From Chryseobacterium senegalense (GTDB taxonomy: Bacteria; Bacteroidota; Bacteroidia; Flavobacteriales; Weeksellaceae): 64,000 nucleotides of DNA. Position 1 is the first letter of the stretch. Each line of letters starts with the position of its first letter. The notes under the pieces were generated by a model. The model ran no database searches. It was not told the origin of the DNA and saw only the letters and a list, made by a program, of their open reading frames with translations. Of this stretch, positions 32,869-41,072 are shown piece by piece. The stretch spans positions 248,001-312,000 of the forward strand of contig CYUH01000014.1 of the NCBI GenBank assembly GCA_001403755.1. The letters are read 5' to 3'. Made by a program: the position numbers and the translations under genes.

Positions 32869-34863
32869 TTATATCTGTGTATTGGATTCCGGACCTAAAA
32901 TGGTTTCCGGTGATTCGTTTTCAGGAGTATAAGTATTGGATACCGGCTGCTCAGTAAGTTCAGGATCCCAAGCTCTCTGACCGAAGATTTCTTCTAAATC
33001 TTCTCTAAAGATCACCTCTTTTTCCAAAAGTTTATTCGCCAACGCATCGAGTTTATCTTTGTTTGTTGCTAAAATTTCTAATGCCCTCTGGTATTGAGTT
33101 TCAATAATTTTAGAAATTTCTTCATCAATCATTTTAGCAGTTTGCTCAGAATATGGTTTTCCGAAATTGTATTCAGATTGCCCTGAACTATCATAATAGG
33201 AAATGTTTCCGATTTTATCGTTTAAGCCGTAAATAGTCACCATCGCCTGAGCTTGTTTGGTAACCCTTTCCAAATCAGAAAGTGCGCCCGTAGAAATATT
33301 TCCGAAGATGGTTTGTTCTGCAGCTCTTCCTCCTAAAGTTGCACAAAGCTCATCATACATCTGTTCAGTCGTTGTCAGTTGTCTTTCTTCCGGTAAATAC
33401 CATGCAGCTCCTAAAGATCGACCTCTCGGTACAATGGTTACTTTTAGCAATGGAGCAGCGTGTTCCACGAGCCAAGAAATGGTTGCATGACCTGCTTCGT
33501 GATACGCAACTCTTCGTTTTTCTGAAGGTTTTATTGCCTTATTTTTCTTTTCTAAACCACCGATGATTCGATCAACAGCGTCTAAGAAATCTTGTTTGTT
33601 TACAGATTCGTGGCCGTTTCTCGCAGCAATAAGAGCTGCTTCATTACAAACATTTGCAATATCAGCACCGCTGAATCCTGGAGTTTGTTTAGCCAAAAAT
33701 TCTCTGTCGATATTATCATCGAGTTTAATTTTCGCTAAATGCACGTTGAAAATTGCTTTTCTTTCGTGTAGTTCGGGCAAATCCACGTAAATGGAACGGT
33801 CGAATCGGCCTGCTCGCATCAACGCTTTATCCAAGATATCTGCTCGGTTGGTTGCTGCCATTACGATTACGTTTGTATCTGTTCCGAAACCATCCATTTC
33901 GGTAAGCAATTGGTTGAGGGTGTTTTCTCTTTCGTCGTTACCGCCGGTGAAATTTCCTTTTCCTCTCGCTCTACCAATCGCATCAATTTCGTCAATAAAA
34001 ATAATCGCCGGAGATTTTGCTTTAGCTTGAGCAAAAAGATCACGAACTCTGGAAGCTCCTACTCCTACAAACATTTCTACAAAATCGGAACCCGAAAGTG
34101 AAAAGAAAGGAACTTTTGCTTCGCCAGCAACAGCTTTTGCTAAAAGGGTTTTACCTGTTCCCGGAGGACCAACTAGTAGAACTCCTTTCGGAATTTTCCC
34201 TCCTAACTTGGTGTATTTTTCAGAGTTTTTAAGGAAATCTACCACTTCCTGTACTTCTTCTTTTGCGCCTTCCAATCCAGCAACATCTTTAAATGTTACT
34301 TGTACTTTTTCCTTCTCATCGAATAATTTTGCTCGAGATTTTCCGATCGAGAAGATTTGTCCACCAGGACCGCCGCCTCCGCCGCCCATCATTTTTCTAA
34401 AGATCACAAAATAGAATAATGCCATAATTGCGATCCAGAAAACAGCGGTGAAAAGCAGTTCCGTCATTGGGTTTTTGCCAATTCCATAGTCTCTTTTCGT
34501 TGCAATGGCCGGGTTATCCTGCTTGATTTTTTCGAATTTTTCAAGAAAAAGCTGTAGATCACCAAAACTCAAAGTGTAATCAGGTTTTGGTGCAAAATCA
34601 AATGTTGAAAATGGACTTTTATCTTTAGCAACTTGCTTATTGGCAAGTTCTGTTTTAGCAGCTTTGGTTAAGAAGACATCCGCTTTTTCGGTGTCTTTGT
34701 ATATCATTACATCCTGAATTTTTCCTTGCTGAAGCATCTGATAGAAGCCTTCTTCATCGAGCGAATTGGAGCCGGAATCGCTATTCATGTTGGTGAAGAA
34801 GAACAGCAATACTGCTGCGATCAGTATCGGAAAAAACCAGTTAAATCCTTTGTTGTTATTCAT
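32869..34863 (-). CDS. ftsH: ATP-dependent zinc metalloprotease FtsH
   Basis: FtsH degrades membrane and short-lived cytosolic proteins. From the ATG at 34863 it has 664 residues; a 15-codon extension to 34908 is Phe/Lys-rich and not family-like. The order is TM1 (residues 8-24), a periplasmic domain, TM2 (about 135-156), a glycine-rich linker, an AAA domain with Walker A GPPGTGKT and Walker [12 protein letters not shown], and a peptidase domain with the zinc site HEAGH. The acidic C-terminal tail is typical. It is downstream of rsfS in the same unit, with a 54-base gap. Confidence 0.97.
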   Translation of the reverse strand: MNNNKGFNWFFPILIAAVLLFFFTNMNSDSGSNSLDEEGFYQMLQQGKIQDVMIYKDTEKADVFLTKAAKTELANKQVAKDKSPFSTFDFAPKPDYTLSFGDLQLFLEKFEKIKQDNPAIATKRDYGIGKNPMTELLFTAVFWIAIMALFYFVIFRKMMGGGGGGPGGQIFSIGKSRAKLFDEKEKVQVTFKDVAGLEGAKEEVQEVVDFLKNSEKYTKLGGKIPKGVLLVGPPGTGKTLLAKAVAGEAKVPFFSLSGSDFVEMFVGVGASRVRDLFAQAKAKSPAIIFIDEIDAIGRARGKGNFTGGNDERENTLNQLLTEMDGFGTDTNVIVMAATNRADILDKALMRAGRFDRSIYVDLPELHERKAIFNVHLAKIKLDDNIDREFLAKQTPGFSGADIANVCNEAALIAARNGHESVNKQDFLDAVDRIIGGLEKKNKAIKPSEKRRVAYHEAGHATISWLVEHAAPLLKVTIVPRGRSLGAAWYLPEERQLTTTEQMYDELCATLGGRAAEQTIFGNISTGALSDLERVTKQAQAMVTIYGLNDKIGNISYYDSSGQSEYNFGKPYSEQTAKMIDEEISKIIETQYQRALEILATNKDKLDALANKLLEKEVIFREDLEEIFGQRAWDPELTEQPVSNTYTPENESPETILGPESNTQI

Positions 34864-34917
34864 ATCTGTCTTTATAAAAATTTTGACGAAAAAAAAGAAT
34901 TTCGTCAATGCTTTAGA

Positions 34918-35280
34918 TTAATTTTCTATTTTAGTGATTTTCGCATCGCCCCAAAGCTCCTCGATATCGTAATATTCACGGGTTTCTCTTTGGAAAACGT
35001 GTACTACAACAGACACATAATCCAGCAGAACCCACAACGAATTTTCAGTTCCTTCCACATGCCATGGTCGGTCTTGTAATTCGTTTCGAACCTTTTTTTC
35101 AATGTTTCCGGAGATTGCTGAAACTTGCGTATTGGAGTTTCCAGTGCAAATAATAAATGTTTGAGCTACTGAGTTTTCGATGCTAGAAAGATCGAAAATC
35201 ATAATGTCTTCACCTTTTGTATCTTGTATTGCTTCCACGATTTTGTTGGTAAGCAGTTGTTTTTCTGTAATTTTATTCAT
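34918..35280 (-). CDS. rsfS: Ribosomal silencing factor RsfS
   Basis: RsfS (Iojap family) binds L14 and blocks subunit joining in starvation. The 120 residues match the family: TNKIVEAIQDTKGEDIMIFDLS at the start is the classic N-terminus, then FIICTGNSNTQVSAI, and RPWHVEGTENSLWVLLDY with VVVHVFQRETREYYDIEELW. It is first in a unit with ftsH behind a -7 box at 35301. Confidence 0.95.
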   Translation of the reverse strand: MNKITEKQLLTNKIVEAIQDTKGEDIMIFDLSSIENSVAQTFIICTGNSNTQVSAISGNIEKKVRNELQDRPWHVEGTENSLWVLLDYVSVVVHVFQRETREYYDIEELWGDAKITKIEN

Positions 35281-35300
35281 TAAAAATCTTGTATAATCTG

Positions 35301-35308
35301 CAAATTTA
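35301..35308 (-). promoter_or_regulatory. Promoter -7 box for rsfS-ftsH
   Basis: Minus-strand TAAATTTG, followed by C, with 20 bases to the start codon at 35280. Confidence 0.55.
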
Positions 35309-35367
35309 TTGTTTTTTTATTTAATTAAAGCCAATTTTGCTGTTTCTATCTCTTAAAGTTTTCATAA

Positions 35368-36084
35368 ATGAGCACACTTGTTTTCCTTGAAAAATGTACT
35401 TCTACTAATGACGAAATTCTTAGGCATTTTACTTTAAAACGATCTGAATATTTGGCAATTTATACTTTTAACCAAACTCAAGGAAGAGGGCAATATGGAA
35501 ACAGCTGGAACTTATCGGTGAATCAAAACCTTGCTTTTTCGATAGCCATACCCGTAGATCGCATTTCTATTCGGGATCAATTTATCAATTTCCGTACCGC
35601 TGAAGTTGTAGCTAATTTTCTTGCCATAATGACAAAAACTCCTGTGGAAATCAAGTGGCCGAATGATTTGATCATTCATAATAAAAAAGTAGCAGGGATT
35701 TTAGTAGAAAAAAAAACTATGGAGGGAACTCCTTATTTCATTATAGGAATTGGATTGAATGTTTTGCAAGCTGATTTTCAGGAGCTTTCGAAGGCGGGTT
35801 CTTTGTTTACGCAAACTGGGATGAGTTTTCAACTTCACGATATTGCGCAAGAACTCTATGAATATTTGCTGAATCAGTTGCTGGAAAAAGTCTCTGAAGC
35901 GCATGTTTTGGAGGAAATCAACCATCGACTTTTCAAAAAAGATAAGATTTCCGTTTTTTCACTAAACGGAATGCGCCAAAATGGCATTATCAAAAATGTA
36001 GATGATGAAGGATTTCTTTGGGTTGAACTGGAAAATGATGGTTTGAAAAACTTTTATCACAAGGAAATTGAATTGCTTTATTGA
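35368..36084 (+). CDS. birA: Biotin--[acetyl-CoA-carboxylase] ligase (class I, no DNA-binding domain)
   Basis: BirA attaches biotin to acetyl-CoA carboxylase through biotinyl-AMP. The 238 residues contain the ligase core TQGRGQYGNSWNLS near 37-50 and VEIKWPNDLIIHNKKVAGILVEKK near 91-114 (KWPND and the biotin lysine). The small C-terminal SH3-like domain follows. There is no N-terminal winged helix, so it cannot be a repressor like E. coli BirA. Its last seven bases overlap the convergent lptF/G-like gene. Confidence 0.95.
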   Translation: MSTLVFLEKCTSTNDEILRHFTLKRSEYLAIYTFNQTQGRGQYGNSWNLSVNQNLAFSIAIPVDRISIRDQFINFRTAEVVANFLAIMTKTPVEIKWPNDLIIHNKKVAGILVEKKTMEGTPYFIIGIGLNVLQADFQELSKAGSLFTQTGMSFQLHDIAQELYEYLLNQLLEKVSEAHVLEEINHRLFKKDKISVFSLNGMRQNGIIKNVDDEGFLWVELENDGLKNFYHKEIELLY

Positions 36085-37172
36085 TTGGCTCTTTTGAAAT
36101 AAAGATACAAAGCAATGGGTCCGAAAACGAGATTCGGAAGCCACATCGCAAGAAGTGGCGGTAAGGATTTGTTTTCGGAAACGACCTTTAAAACCTCGAA
36201 TGAAAATACAAATACAAAAGCTAAAGCGATTCCAAGTGCGAGGTTAAGTCCCAATCCACCGCGTTTTTTTGCGGATGATAAACTTACTCCTAAAATGGTA
36301 AGAATGATCACTGAAACCGGCATCGAAGTTCTTTGATAGAGCTCGTTCAAGTAGTTGTTCAAGTTCGCGTTTCCTTTTTCTTTTTCGCGATCGATGAATT
36401 TGATGAGTTCTGGAGTGGTTTTATTTTGCCCCAATAATACGTCCGGGAAAAGCTCTTCCGGCGGATGTCCAAAACTTTTGTTCAGCGTATTTCCATTGTT
36501 GAGTTTTTCGGTATCATCTTTATTGATGGTTTTTTCGAAATAATTATTCAGAGAAAAATATTTTTTGTCCTTATCCCAAAAGAAATCGTTGGCATTCAGC
36601 TGATAGATTAATTTTTTGTTCTTATCGAATTTTTGATAAATAAATCCGGAGCCACGTTTTTCTTTTTTATTATAACTTTTAATGAAAATATATTCGGTTT
36701 TGGAAAGTTGAGTAGAAACTTCCGAATTTCCGGTAAATTGCTCACGGTTTACTGCGCTATAAGTGTAAGGCTCCAGTTCATTTTTCTTAATATTTGCGAG
36801 TGGCAAAACGAAATGATTGATTAAAAGCGCGATGAATGCAATAAATCCCGACGTCATCAAATAAGGTCTTGCAAAACGATGAAAACTCGCGCCAGAACTT
36901 ATAATCGCCACGATTTCAGTGTTGTTGGCGATTTTAGAAGTAAAGAAAATCACAGAAATGAACACCAAAATCGACATGAAAGTAATAATCAAATTGATGA
37001 TCCAATAGGGATAGAAATTCACGAGAAATTCTGAAACTTTAAAACCATTGGACTCAATTCTCGGAGCTTTTGCCTGAACATCGATGACCAATACAATAAT
37101 CGTCAATAATCCCAGCATGAACCCAAAAGTTCCGAGGTATTTTTTGATGATATATAAATCGATTATTTTCAT
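36078..37172 (-). CDS. LptF/LptG family permease (YjgP/YjgQ)
   Basis: A 364-residue inner-membrane permease of the LPS transporter. Three hydrophobic helices lie in residues 12-125, a beta-jellyroll periplasmic domain runs from about 125 to 265, and three helices follow. PVSVIILTILGVSLSSAKKRGGLGLNLALGI near 287-317 is the typical coupling region. With LptB it extracts lipopolysaccharide for delivery to the outer membrane. One gene alone does not tell LptF from LptG. It is the last gene of the dpm/DUF4296/tgt unit, 15 bases after tgt. Confidence 0.92.
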   Translation of the reverse strand: MKIIDLYIIKKYLGTFGFMLGLLTIIVLVIDVQAKAPRIESNGFKVSEFLVNFYPYWIINLIITFMSILVFISVIFFTSKIANNTEIVAIISSGASFHRFARPYLMTSGFIAFIALLINHFVLPLANIKKNELEPYTYSAVNREQFTGNSEVSTQLSKTEYIFIKSYNKKEKRGSGFIYQKFDKNKKLIYQLNANDFFWDKDKKYFSLNNYFEKTINKDDTEKLNNGNTLNKSFGHPPEELFPDVLLGQNKTTPELIKFIDREKEKGNANLNNYLNELYQRTSMPVSVIILTILGVSLSSAKKRGGLGLNLALGIALAFVFVFSFEVLKVVSENKSLPPLLAMWLPNLVFGPIALYLYFKRANQ

Positions 37173-37187
37173 GAAGATGGTTCCAGA

Positions 37188-38324
37188 TTAAAGTCTTGTT
37201 TTTAGCGTCGGGATGACGGAGTTTTTCCACTCGTAGAAATCGCCGGCGATAATGTGTTCTCTGGCAACTCTTACCAAATCGAGATAGAACGCCAAATTGT
37301 GTACCGAAGCAATCTGTTTTGCCAAATATTCTTTCGCAACAAACAAATGTCGAACGTACGCTTTCGAATATTCTGAATCCACATAACTGGTTCCGAATTC
37401 ATCTAACGGAGAAAAATCGTTTTCCCATTTTTTGTTTTTCATGTTCATCACGCCGCTCCAAGTGAAAAGCATTGCGTTTCGTGCATTTCTTGTCGGCATC
37501 ACGCAATCCATCATATCTACGCCAAGTCCTATAGATTCTAGGATGTTCCAAGGTGTTCCTACGCCCATCAAATATCTAGGTTTCTCTTTGGGCAAAATAT
37601 CCGTTACTTCGTTGGTGATTCGGTACATTTCCTCTTCAGGTTCGCCAACGGAAAGTCCGCCAATTGCGTTTCCGGCCGCATTTTGTTCTGAAATAAATTC
37701 AGCGGAAATTTTTCTTAAATCAGAATAAGTAGAGCCTTGAACAATAGGGAAAAGTCGTTGTTTATGTCCGTAGATTTCCGGGTTTTCTTCCGTCCAATTG
37801 ATGCATCTTTTCAGCCATCTATGCGTCATTTCCATCGAATCTTTGGCTAAATTATAATCACAAGGATACGGCGTACATTCATCAAACGCCATGAATATGT
37901 CAGCACCAATTTGGCGCTGGATTTCCATTGATTTTTCCGGGGAAATGAAATGCTCGCTTCCGTCGATGTGTGATTTGAATTTTACACCTTCTTCCGTTAA
38001 TTTTCTAGATTTAGATAAAGAAAAAACCTGATAACCTCCGGAATCAGTGAGAATTGGCAAATCCCAATTCATGAATTTGTGCAAACCGCCTGCAGCCTGC
38101 ATGATATCCATTTTCGGCCTTAAATTGAGGTGGTAAGTATTTCCCAGAATAATCTGCGCTTTGATATCGTCTCGAAGTTCTCTCTGATGAACGGTTTTCA
38201 CCGAAGCTACCGTGCCAACAGGCATGAATATTGGCGTTTGGATGGTTCCGTGATCTGTAGTAATGGTTCCGGCTCGTGCTTTTCCGGTTGTTGTATTGTT
38301 GATTTCAAAAAATGGGGACATCAT
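37188..38324 (-). CDS. tgt: tRNA-guanine (queuine) transglycosylase, zinc cysteines absent
   Basis: Tgt swaps guanine-34 for preQ1 in tRNAs with GUN anticodons. 378 residues from the ATG at 38324, one base after the preceding stop; the frame extends to 38336. The TIM-barrel motifs are intact: PVGTVASVK, GNTYHLNLRP, LTDSGGYQVFSLS (nucleophile region) and GGLSVGEP. At the usual zinc site the E. coli motif with three cysteines (CDCYTC) aligns without gaps to GTSYVD, and only the histidine (VHNL) remains. I believe this is a Bacteroidota trait, but it implies loss or replacement of the structural zinc. Confidence 0.93.
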   Translation of the reverse strand: MMSPFFEINNTTTGKARAGTITTDHGTIQTPIFMPVGTVASVKTVHQRELRDDIKAQIILGNTYHLNLRPKMDIMQAAGGLHKFMNWDLPILTDSGGYQVFSLSKSRKLTEEGVKFKSHIDGSEHFISPEKSMEIQRQIGADIFMAFDECTPYPCDYNLAKDSMEMTHRWLKRCINWTEENPEIYGHKQRLFPIVQGSTYSDLRKISAEFISEQNAAGNAIGGLSVGEPEEEMYRITNEVTDILPKEKPRYLMGVGTPWNILESIGLGVDMMDCVMPTRNARNAMLFTWSGVMNMKNKKWENDFSPLDEFGTSYVDSEYSKAYVRHLFVAKEYLAKQIASVHNLAFYLDLVRVAREHIIAGDFYEWKNSVIPTLKTRL

Positions 38325-38325
38325 A

Positions 38326-38694
38326 TTATCTTGCAAATGCGGGTACGTTTTTATTTTCTTTTAATTTCTTTTCAATATAATTTTTCGCTGCAGGATCTTT
38401 TGCCATAACAATTTCTTGTGCATTATTGAGGATTTTTTCCATATCTCCTGTCGCGGTATAAAATTTATAACTTTCGACAAAGTTGGTTGCCGTAATCTTG
38501 TTTTTTTGAAGGGTGAACCGTGTTAAATTTTCGATATTAGTTTGTGGGAAGAACGTGCTCAGTTGATCATTGATGGCAAATTCAGCAATAATCTCAGCCA
38601 TTTTATCTTTTTCAATCAAGTTTTTCGGAGGATCAATGAGTTCCGAGCAGCTCGCCAACAAAAATGTAACGACGATTAAAAACCAATTTTTCAT
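38326..38694 (-). CDS. DUF4296 lipoprotein
   Basis: 122 residues from the ATG at 38694. The eight extra codons upstream are hydrophilic and precede the signal, so they are not used. A signal peptide ends in the lipobox LLASC, followed by SELIDPPKNLIEKDKMAEIIAEF, the DUF4296 hallmark. The rest is helical and lysine-rich. Its start overlaps the stop of the glycosyltransferase gene (ATGA) and its stop is one base from tgt, so the three are translated from one transcript. Function unknown. Confidence 0.85.
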   Translation of the reverse strand: MKNWFLIVVTFLLASCSELIDPPKNLIEKDKMAEIIAEFAINDQLSTFFPQTNIENLTRFTLQKNKITATNFVESYKFYTATGDMEKILNNAQEIVMAKDPAAKNYIEKKLKENKNVPAFAR

Positions 38695-39407
38695 AATTTT
38701 CCGATGATTGATTTCCACTTCAGATTTAAAACACCAAGAACGGCTTCATGGATGATTCCGCCATTCATTTTGCTTTCACCCAATTCGCGGTTGGTAAAAA
38801 TTATAGGAACTTCCACAATTCTGAATCCTTTTTTATACGCCCGAAATTTCATTTCGATCTGGAAACCGTAACCTTTAAGTTTAATATTCTCTAGTCCGAT
38901 TTCCTCGAGTACCTTTCTGGAAAAGCACACGAAACCGGCAGTGGTATCATGCACCGGGATTCCCAAAATGGTGCGAACATATTTTGATGCGAAATAGGAC
39001 AGAAGAACCCTCCCCATCGGCCAGTTCACCACATTCACACCTTTAGAGTAGCGCGAACCGATGCTCATGTCCGCATTTTTACACGCTTCAAAAAGTTTAC
39101 TCAGATCTTTTGGATTATGCGAAAAATCGGCATCCATCTCAAAAATATAATCGTATTGGTTCTGTAACGCCCACCGGAAACCGTGGATGTACGCCTTTCC
39201 CAAACCGTCTTTGGTTTTTCTAACGCTGAGATGAAGAATGTGCGGATAAATTTTCTGTAAATTTCTAACAATATCTGCCGTTCCGTCGGGAGAAGAATCA
39301 TCAACAATAAGGATGTGGAAGTCCTCTTCCAATACAAAAACTGCTGAAATTATATTTTCAATATTTTCCTTCTCGTTATAAGTAGGGATAATGACGAGTT
39401 TCTTCAT
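38691..39407 (-). CDS. Polyprenol-phosphate mannosyltransferase-like GT2 glycosyltransferase
   Basis: A 238-residue soluble GT2 enzyme like DPM1 catalytic subunits. Motifs are VIIPTYNEKENIENII near residues 5-20, IVDDSSPDGT near 34-43, EMDADFSHNP (the metal-binding D-x-D) near 89-98, and GSRYSKGVNVVNWP. FTNRELGESKMN is the C-terminal loop of the family. It would make polyprenyl-phosphate mannose or a related lipid-linked sugar. It lacks the C-terminal membrane helices of fused forms. It is the first gene of the operon with DUF4296, tgt and lptF/G. Confidence 0.88.
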   Translation of the reverse strand: MKKLVIIPTYNEKENIENIISAVFVLEEDFHILIVDDSSPDGTADIVRNLQKIYPHILHLSVRKTKDGLGKAYIHGFRWALQNQYDYIFEMDADFSHNPKDLSKLFEACKNADMSIGSRYSKGVNVVNWPMGRVLLSYFASKYVRTILGIPVHDTTAGFVCFSRKVLEEIGLENIKLKGYGFQIEMKFRAYKKGFRIVEVPIIFTNRELGESKMNGGIIHEAVLGVLNLKWKSIIGKL

Positions 39408-39423
39408 CCTTGAAATTAATTTG

Positions 39424-39431
39424 CAAAGATA
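39424..39431 (-). promoter_or_regulatory. Promoter -7 box for the dpm-DUF4296-tgt-lptF/G operon
   Basis: Minus-strand TATCTTTG, followed by C, with 16 bases to the start at 39407. Confidence 0.5.
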
Positions 39432-39530
39432 AACTTTTCCTGCTTCTTTTTTTAAGGAATTCTTTTGGCTGGAATTTTTTTGAGAATGTATTTGTAGAGA
39501 AATTCAGTCAATTATTTCTTTTTATATTCT

Positions 39531-39538
39531 TATTTTTG
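39531..39538 (+). promoter_or_regulatory. Promoter -7 box for DUF4271-hemD
   Basis: TATTTTTG, followed by C, 17 bases before the TTG start at 39556. Confidence 0.5.
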
Positions 39539-39555
39539 CAAAAAAAATTAATCAA

Positions 39556-40197
39556 TTGATTAGAATTGCACAGCATAACGATTGGGTCGTATGGATTCTT
39601 GTGGGCTGTATTTTCCTATATATTTTCATGCTGATTTCATTGCGCAGGGATTCTGGCGTACTGGAATTTCTGATGCAGAAATTTCCCGACTCTACTAATA
39701 ATTTTCTAAGTTGGATGATCATTAGTGTGGTTTTTTCCCTCACCTTATCGGTTTTGGTTTCTCCCTATTTGCCGGCTGTTCCAAAAAGCATTAGCGATTT
39801 GCAAATTGGCGGTTTTGAATTGAATAAGTTCGGCTATACTTTCTTGGCAATTAGTGCATTTTATTTCCTGAAAAATACGTTTAGTTATTTGTTTTTTGCT
39901 GGAACGGGATCGGCGAAGAAATGGGAAGTGTTTTATTTTACTGCTTCCAAATTTTATTTTTCATTTTCGTTGATAATCATGGTTTTATGTGTGATCAGTA
40001 ATTTTTATATAGTAGATCGTGCCGAAATGTTTAACATTTGTGTAGTTGGACTGGCTGCCATTTTTGTATTTAAATTAAGCTATTACCTCTTTCACAGCAG
40101 TAGGATACTGCCCGAAATATGGTATTATAAAATTTTGTATATTTGCACCCTCCAAATTGTACCCGTTTTGGTACTTTGGAAGTTATTGTTTTTTTAA
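39556..40197 (+). CDS. DUF4271 membrane protein
   Basis: A 213-residue protein with about five to six hydrophobic segments and the DUF4271 beginning RIAQHNDWVVWILVGC. The start is a TTG at 39556; the nearest ATG is far inside (HML region), so TTG is preferred. The polytopic protein has no catalytic motif. It directly precedes hemD, an association I recall as common in flavobacteria, but I see no sequence reason to give it a haem role. Confidence 0.8.
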   Translation: MIRIAQHNDWVVWILVGCIFLYIFMLISLRRDSGVLEFLMQKFPDSTNNFLSWMIISVVFSLTLSVLVSPYLPAVPKSISDLQIGGFELNKFGYTFLAISAFYFLKNTFSYLFFAGTGSAKKWEVFYFTASKFYFSFSLIIMVLCVISNFYIVDRAEMFNICVVGLAAIFVFKLSYYLFHSSRILPEIWYYKILYICTLQIVPVLVLWKLLFF

Positions 40198-40205
40198 TTA
40201 TTTTG

Positions 40206-40949
40206 ATGATGAAAATTAAATCTATATTAGTTTCGCAACCTGCGCCGAATGAATCATCTCCCTATCTAGAGATGGCAAGAAAGGAAAAAATCAAGATAGA
40301 TTTCAGGCCTTTTATTCATGTGGAAGGGGTGGATGCAAAGGAACTTAGAACACAAAAAATTGATCTGGCACAATTTACCGGGATTATTTTCACCAGCAAA
40401 AACGCCGTTGATAATTATTTCCGTCTTGCAGAGGAGATGCGCTTCGCAGTTCCGGATTCTATGCGATATATTTGCCAATCTGAGGCTATTGCAAACTACT
40501 TACAGAAGCATATCGTTTATAGAAAAAGAAAAATTTCTTTCGGCGAAAAAACTTTCGCGGACTTGATGCCCTTGTTTAAAAAATTTCCAACAGAAAAATA
40601 TTTGTTACCTGCCGCAGAAAGCATCAGTCCGGATATTTTAAAGGTGTTGGAGGATGCTCCGATTGATTGGACCAAAGCAACCATGTACCGAACTGTTTCC
40701 AGTGATTTAAGTGACATTAATATTAAAGATTACGACATGTTGGTTTTCTTTAGTCCACAAGGAATTAAATCGTTAGGTTATAATTTTAAAGATTTTAAAC
40801 AAGGCGATATTAAAATCGCGGTTTTCGGAAACACCACAGAAATGGCGGCTAAAGAAGCAGGATTGAGAGTGGATGTGATGGCGCCTACCAAAGAAACTCC
40901 ATCAATGACAATGGCAATTGAAAAATATGTAAGAAGTATGAACAAATAA
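40206..40949 (+). CDS. hemD: Uroporphyrinogen-III synthase
   Basis: HemD cyclises hydroxymethylbilane to uroporphyrinogen III. About 247 residues from ATG 40206 (or 40209; two ATG in tandem). An extension to 40143 lies inside the DUF4271 gene and was rejected. The two-domain layout is visible: SILVSQPAPNESSPYLEMA at the start, GIIFTSKNAVDNYF near 61-74, then LPAAESIS and FFSPQGIKSL near 180, and AVFGNTTEMAAKEAGLRVDV near the end. The family is poorly conserved, but these match. The haem is needed for the cytochromes of the alternative complex III. Confidence 0.9.
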   Translation: MMKIKSILVSQPAPNESSPYLEMARKEKIKIDFRPFIHVEGVDAKELRTQKIDLAQFTGIIFTSKNAVDNYFRLAEEMRFAVPDSMRYICQSEAIANYLQKHIVYRKRKISFGEKTFADLMPLFKKFPTEKYLLPAAESISPDILKVLEDAPIDWTKATMYRTVSSDLSDINIKDYDMLVFFSPQGIKSLGYNFKDFKQGDIKIAVFGNTTEMAAKEAGLRVDVMAPTKETPSMTMAIEKYVRSMNK

Positions 40950-40970
40950 TTCATCTTCAGTTTGAGATAT

Positions 40971-41010
40971 AAAACCGTCTTTTTCTATGAATAAGATGGT
41001 TTTTATTTTT
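40971..41010 (+). terminator. Terminator after hemD
   Basis: AAAACCGTCTT at 40971-40981 pairs with AAGATGGTTTT at 40993-41003 (one G-T pair), followed by TATTTTT. Confidence 0.82.
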
Positions 41011-41072
41011 TATAAATCATAACTTTATCGGCTTTTTTTGATGAAAATAACCGACGTAATTTTTACAACAAT

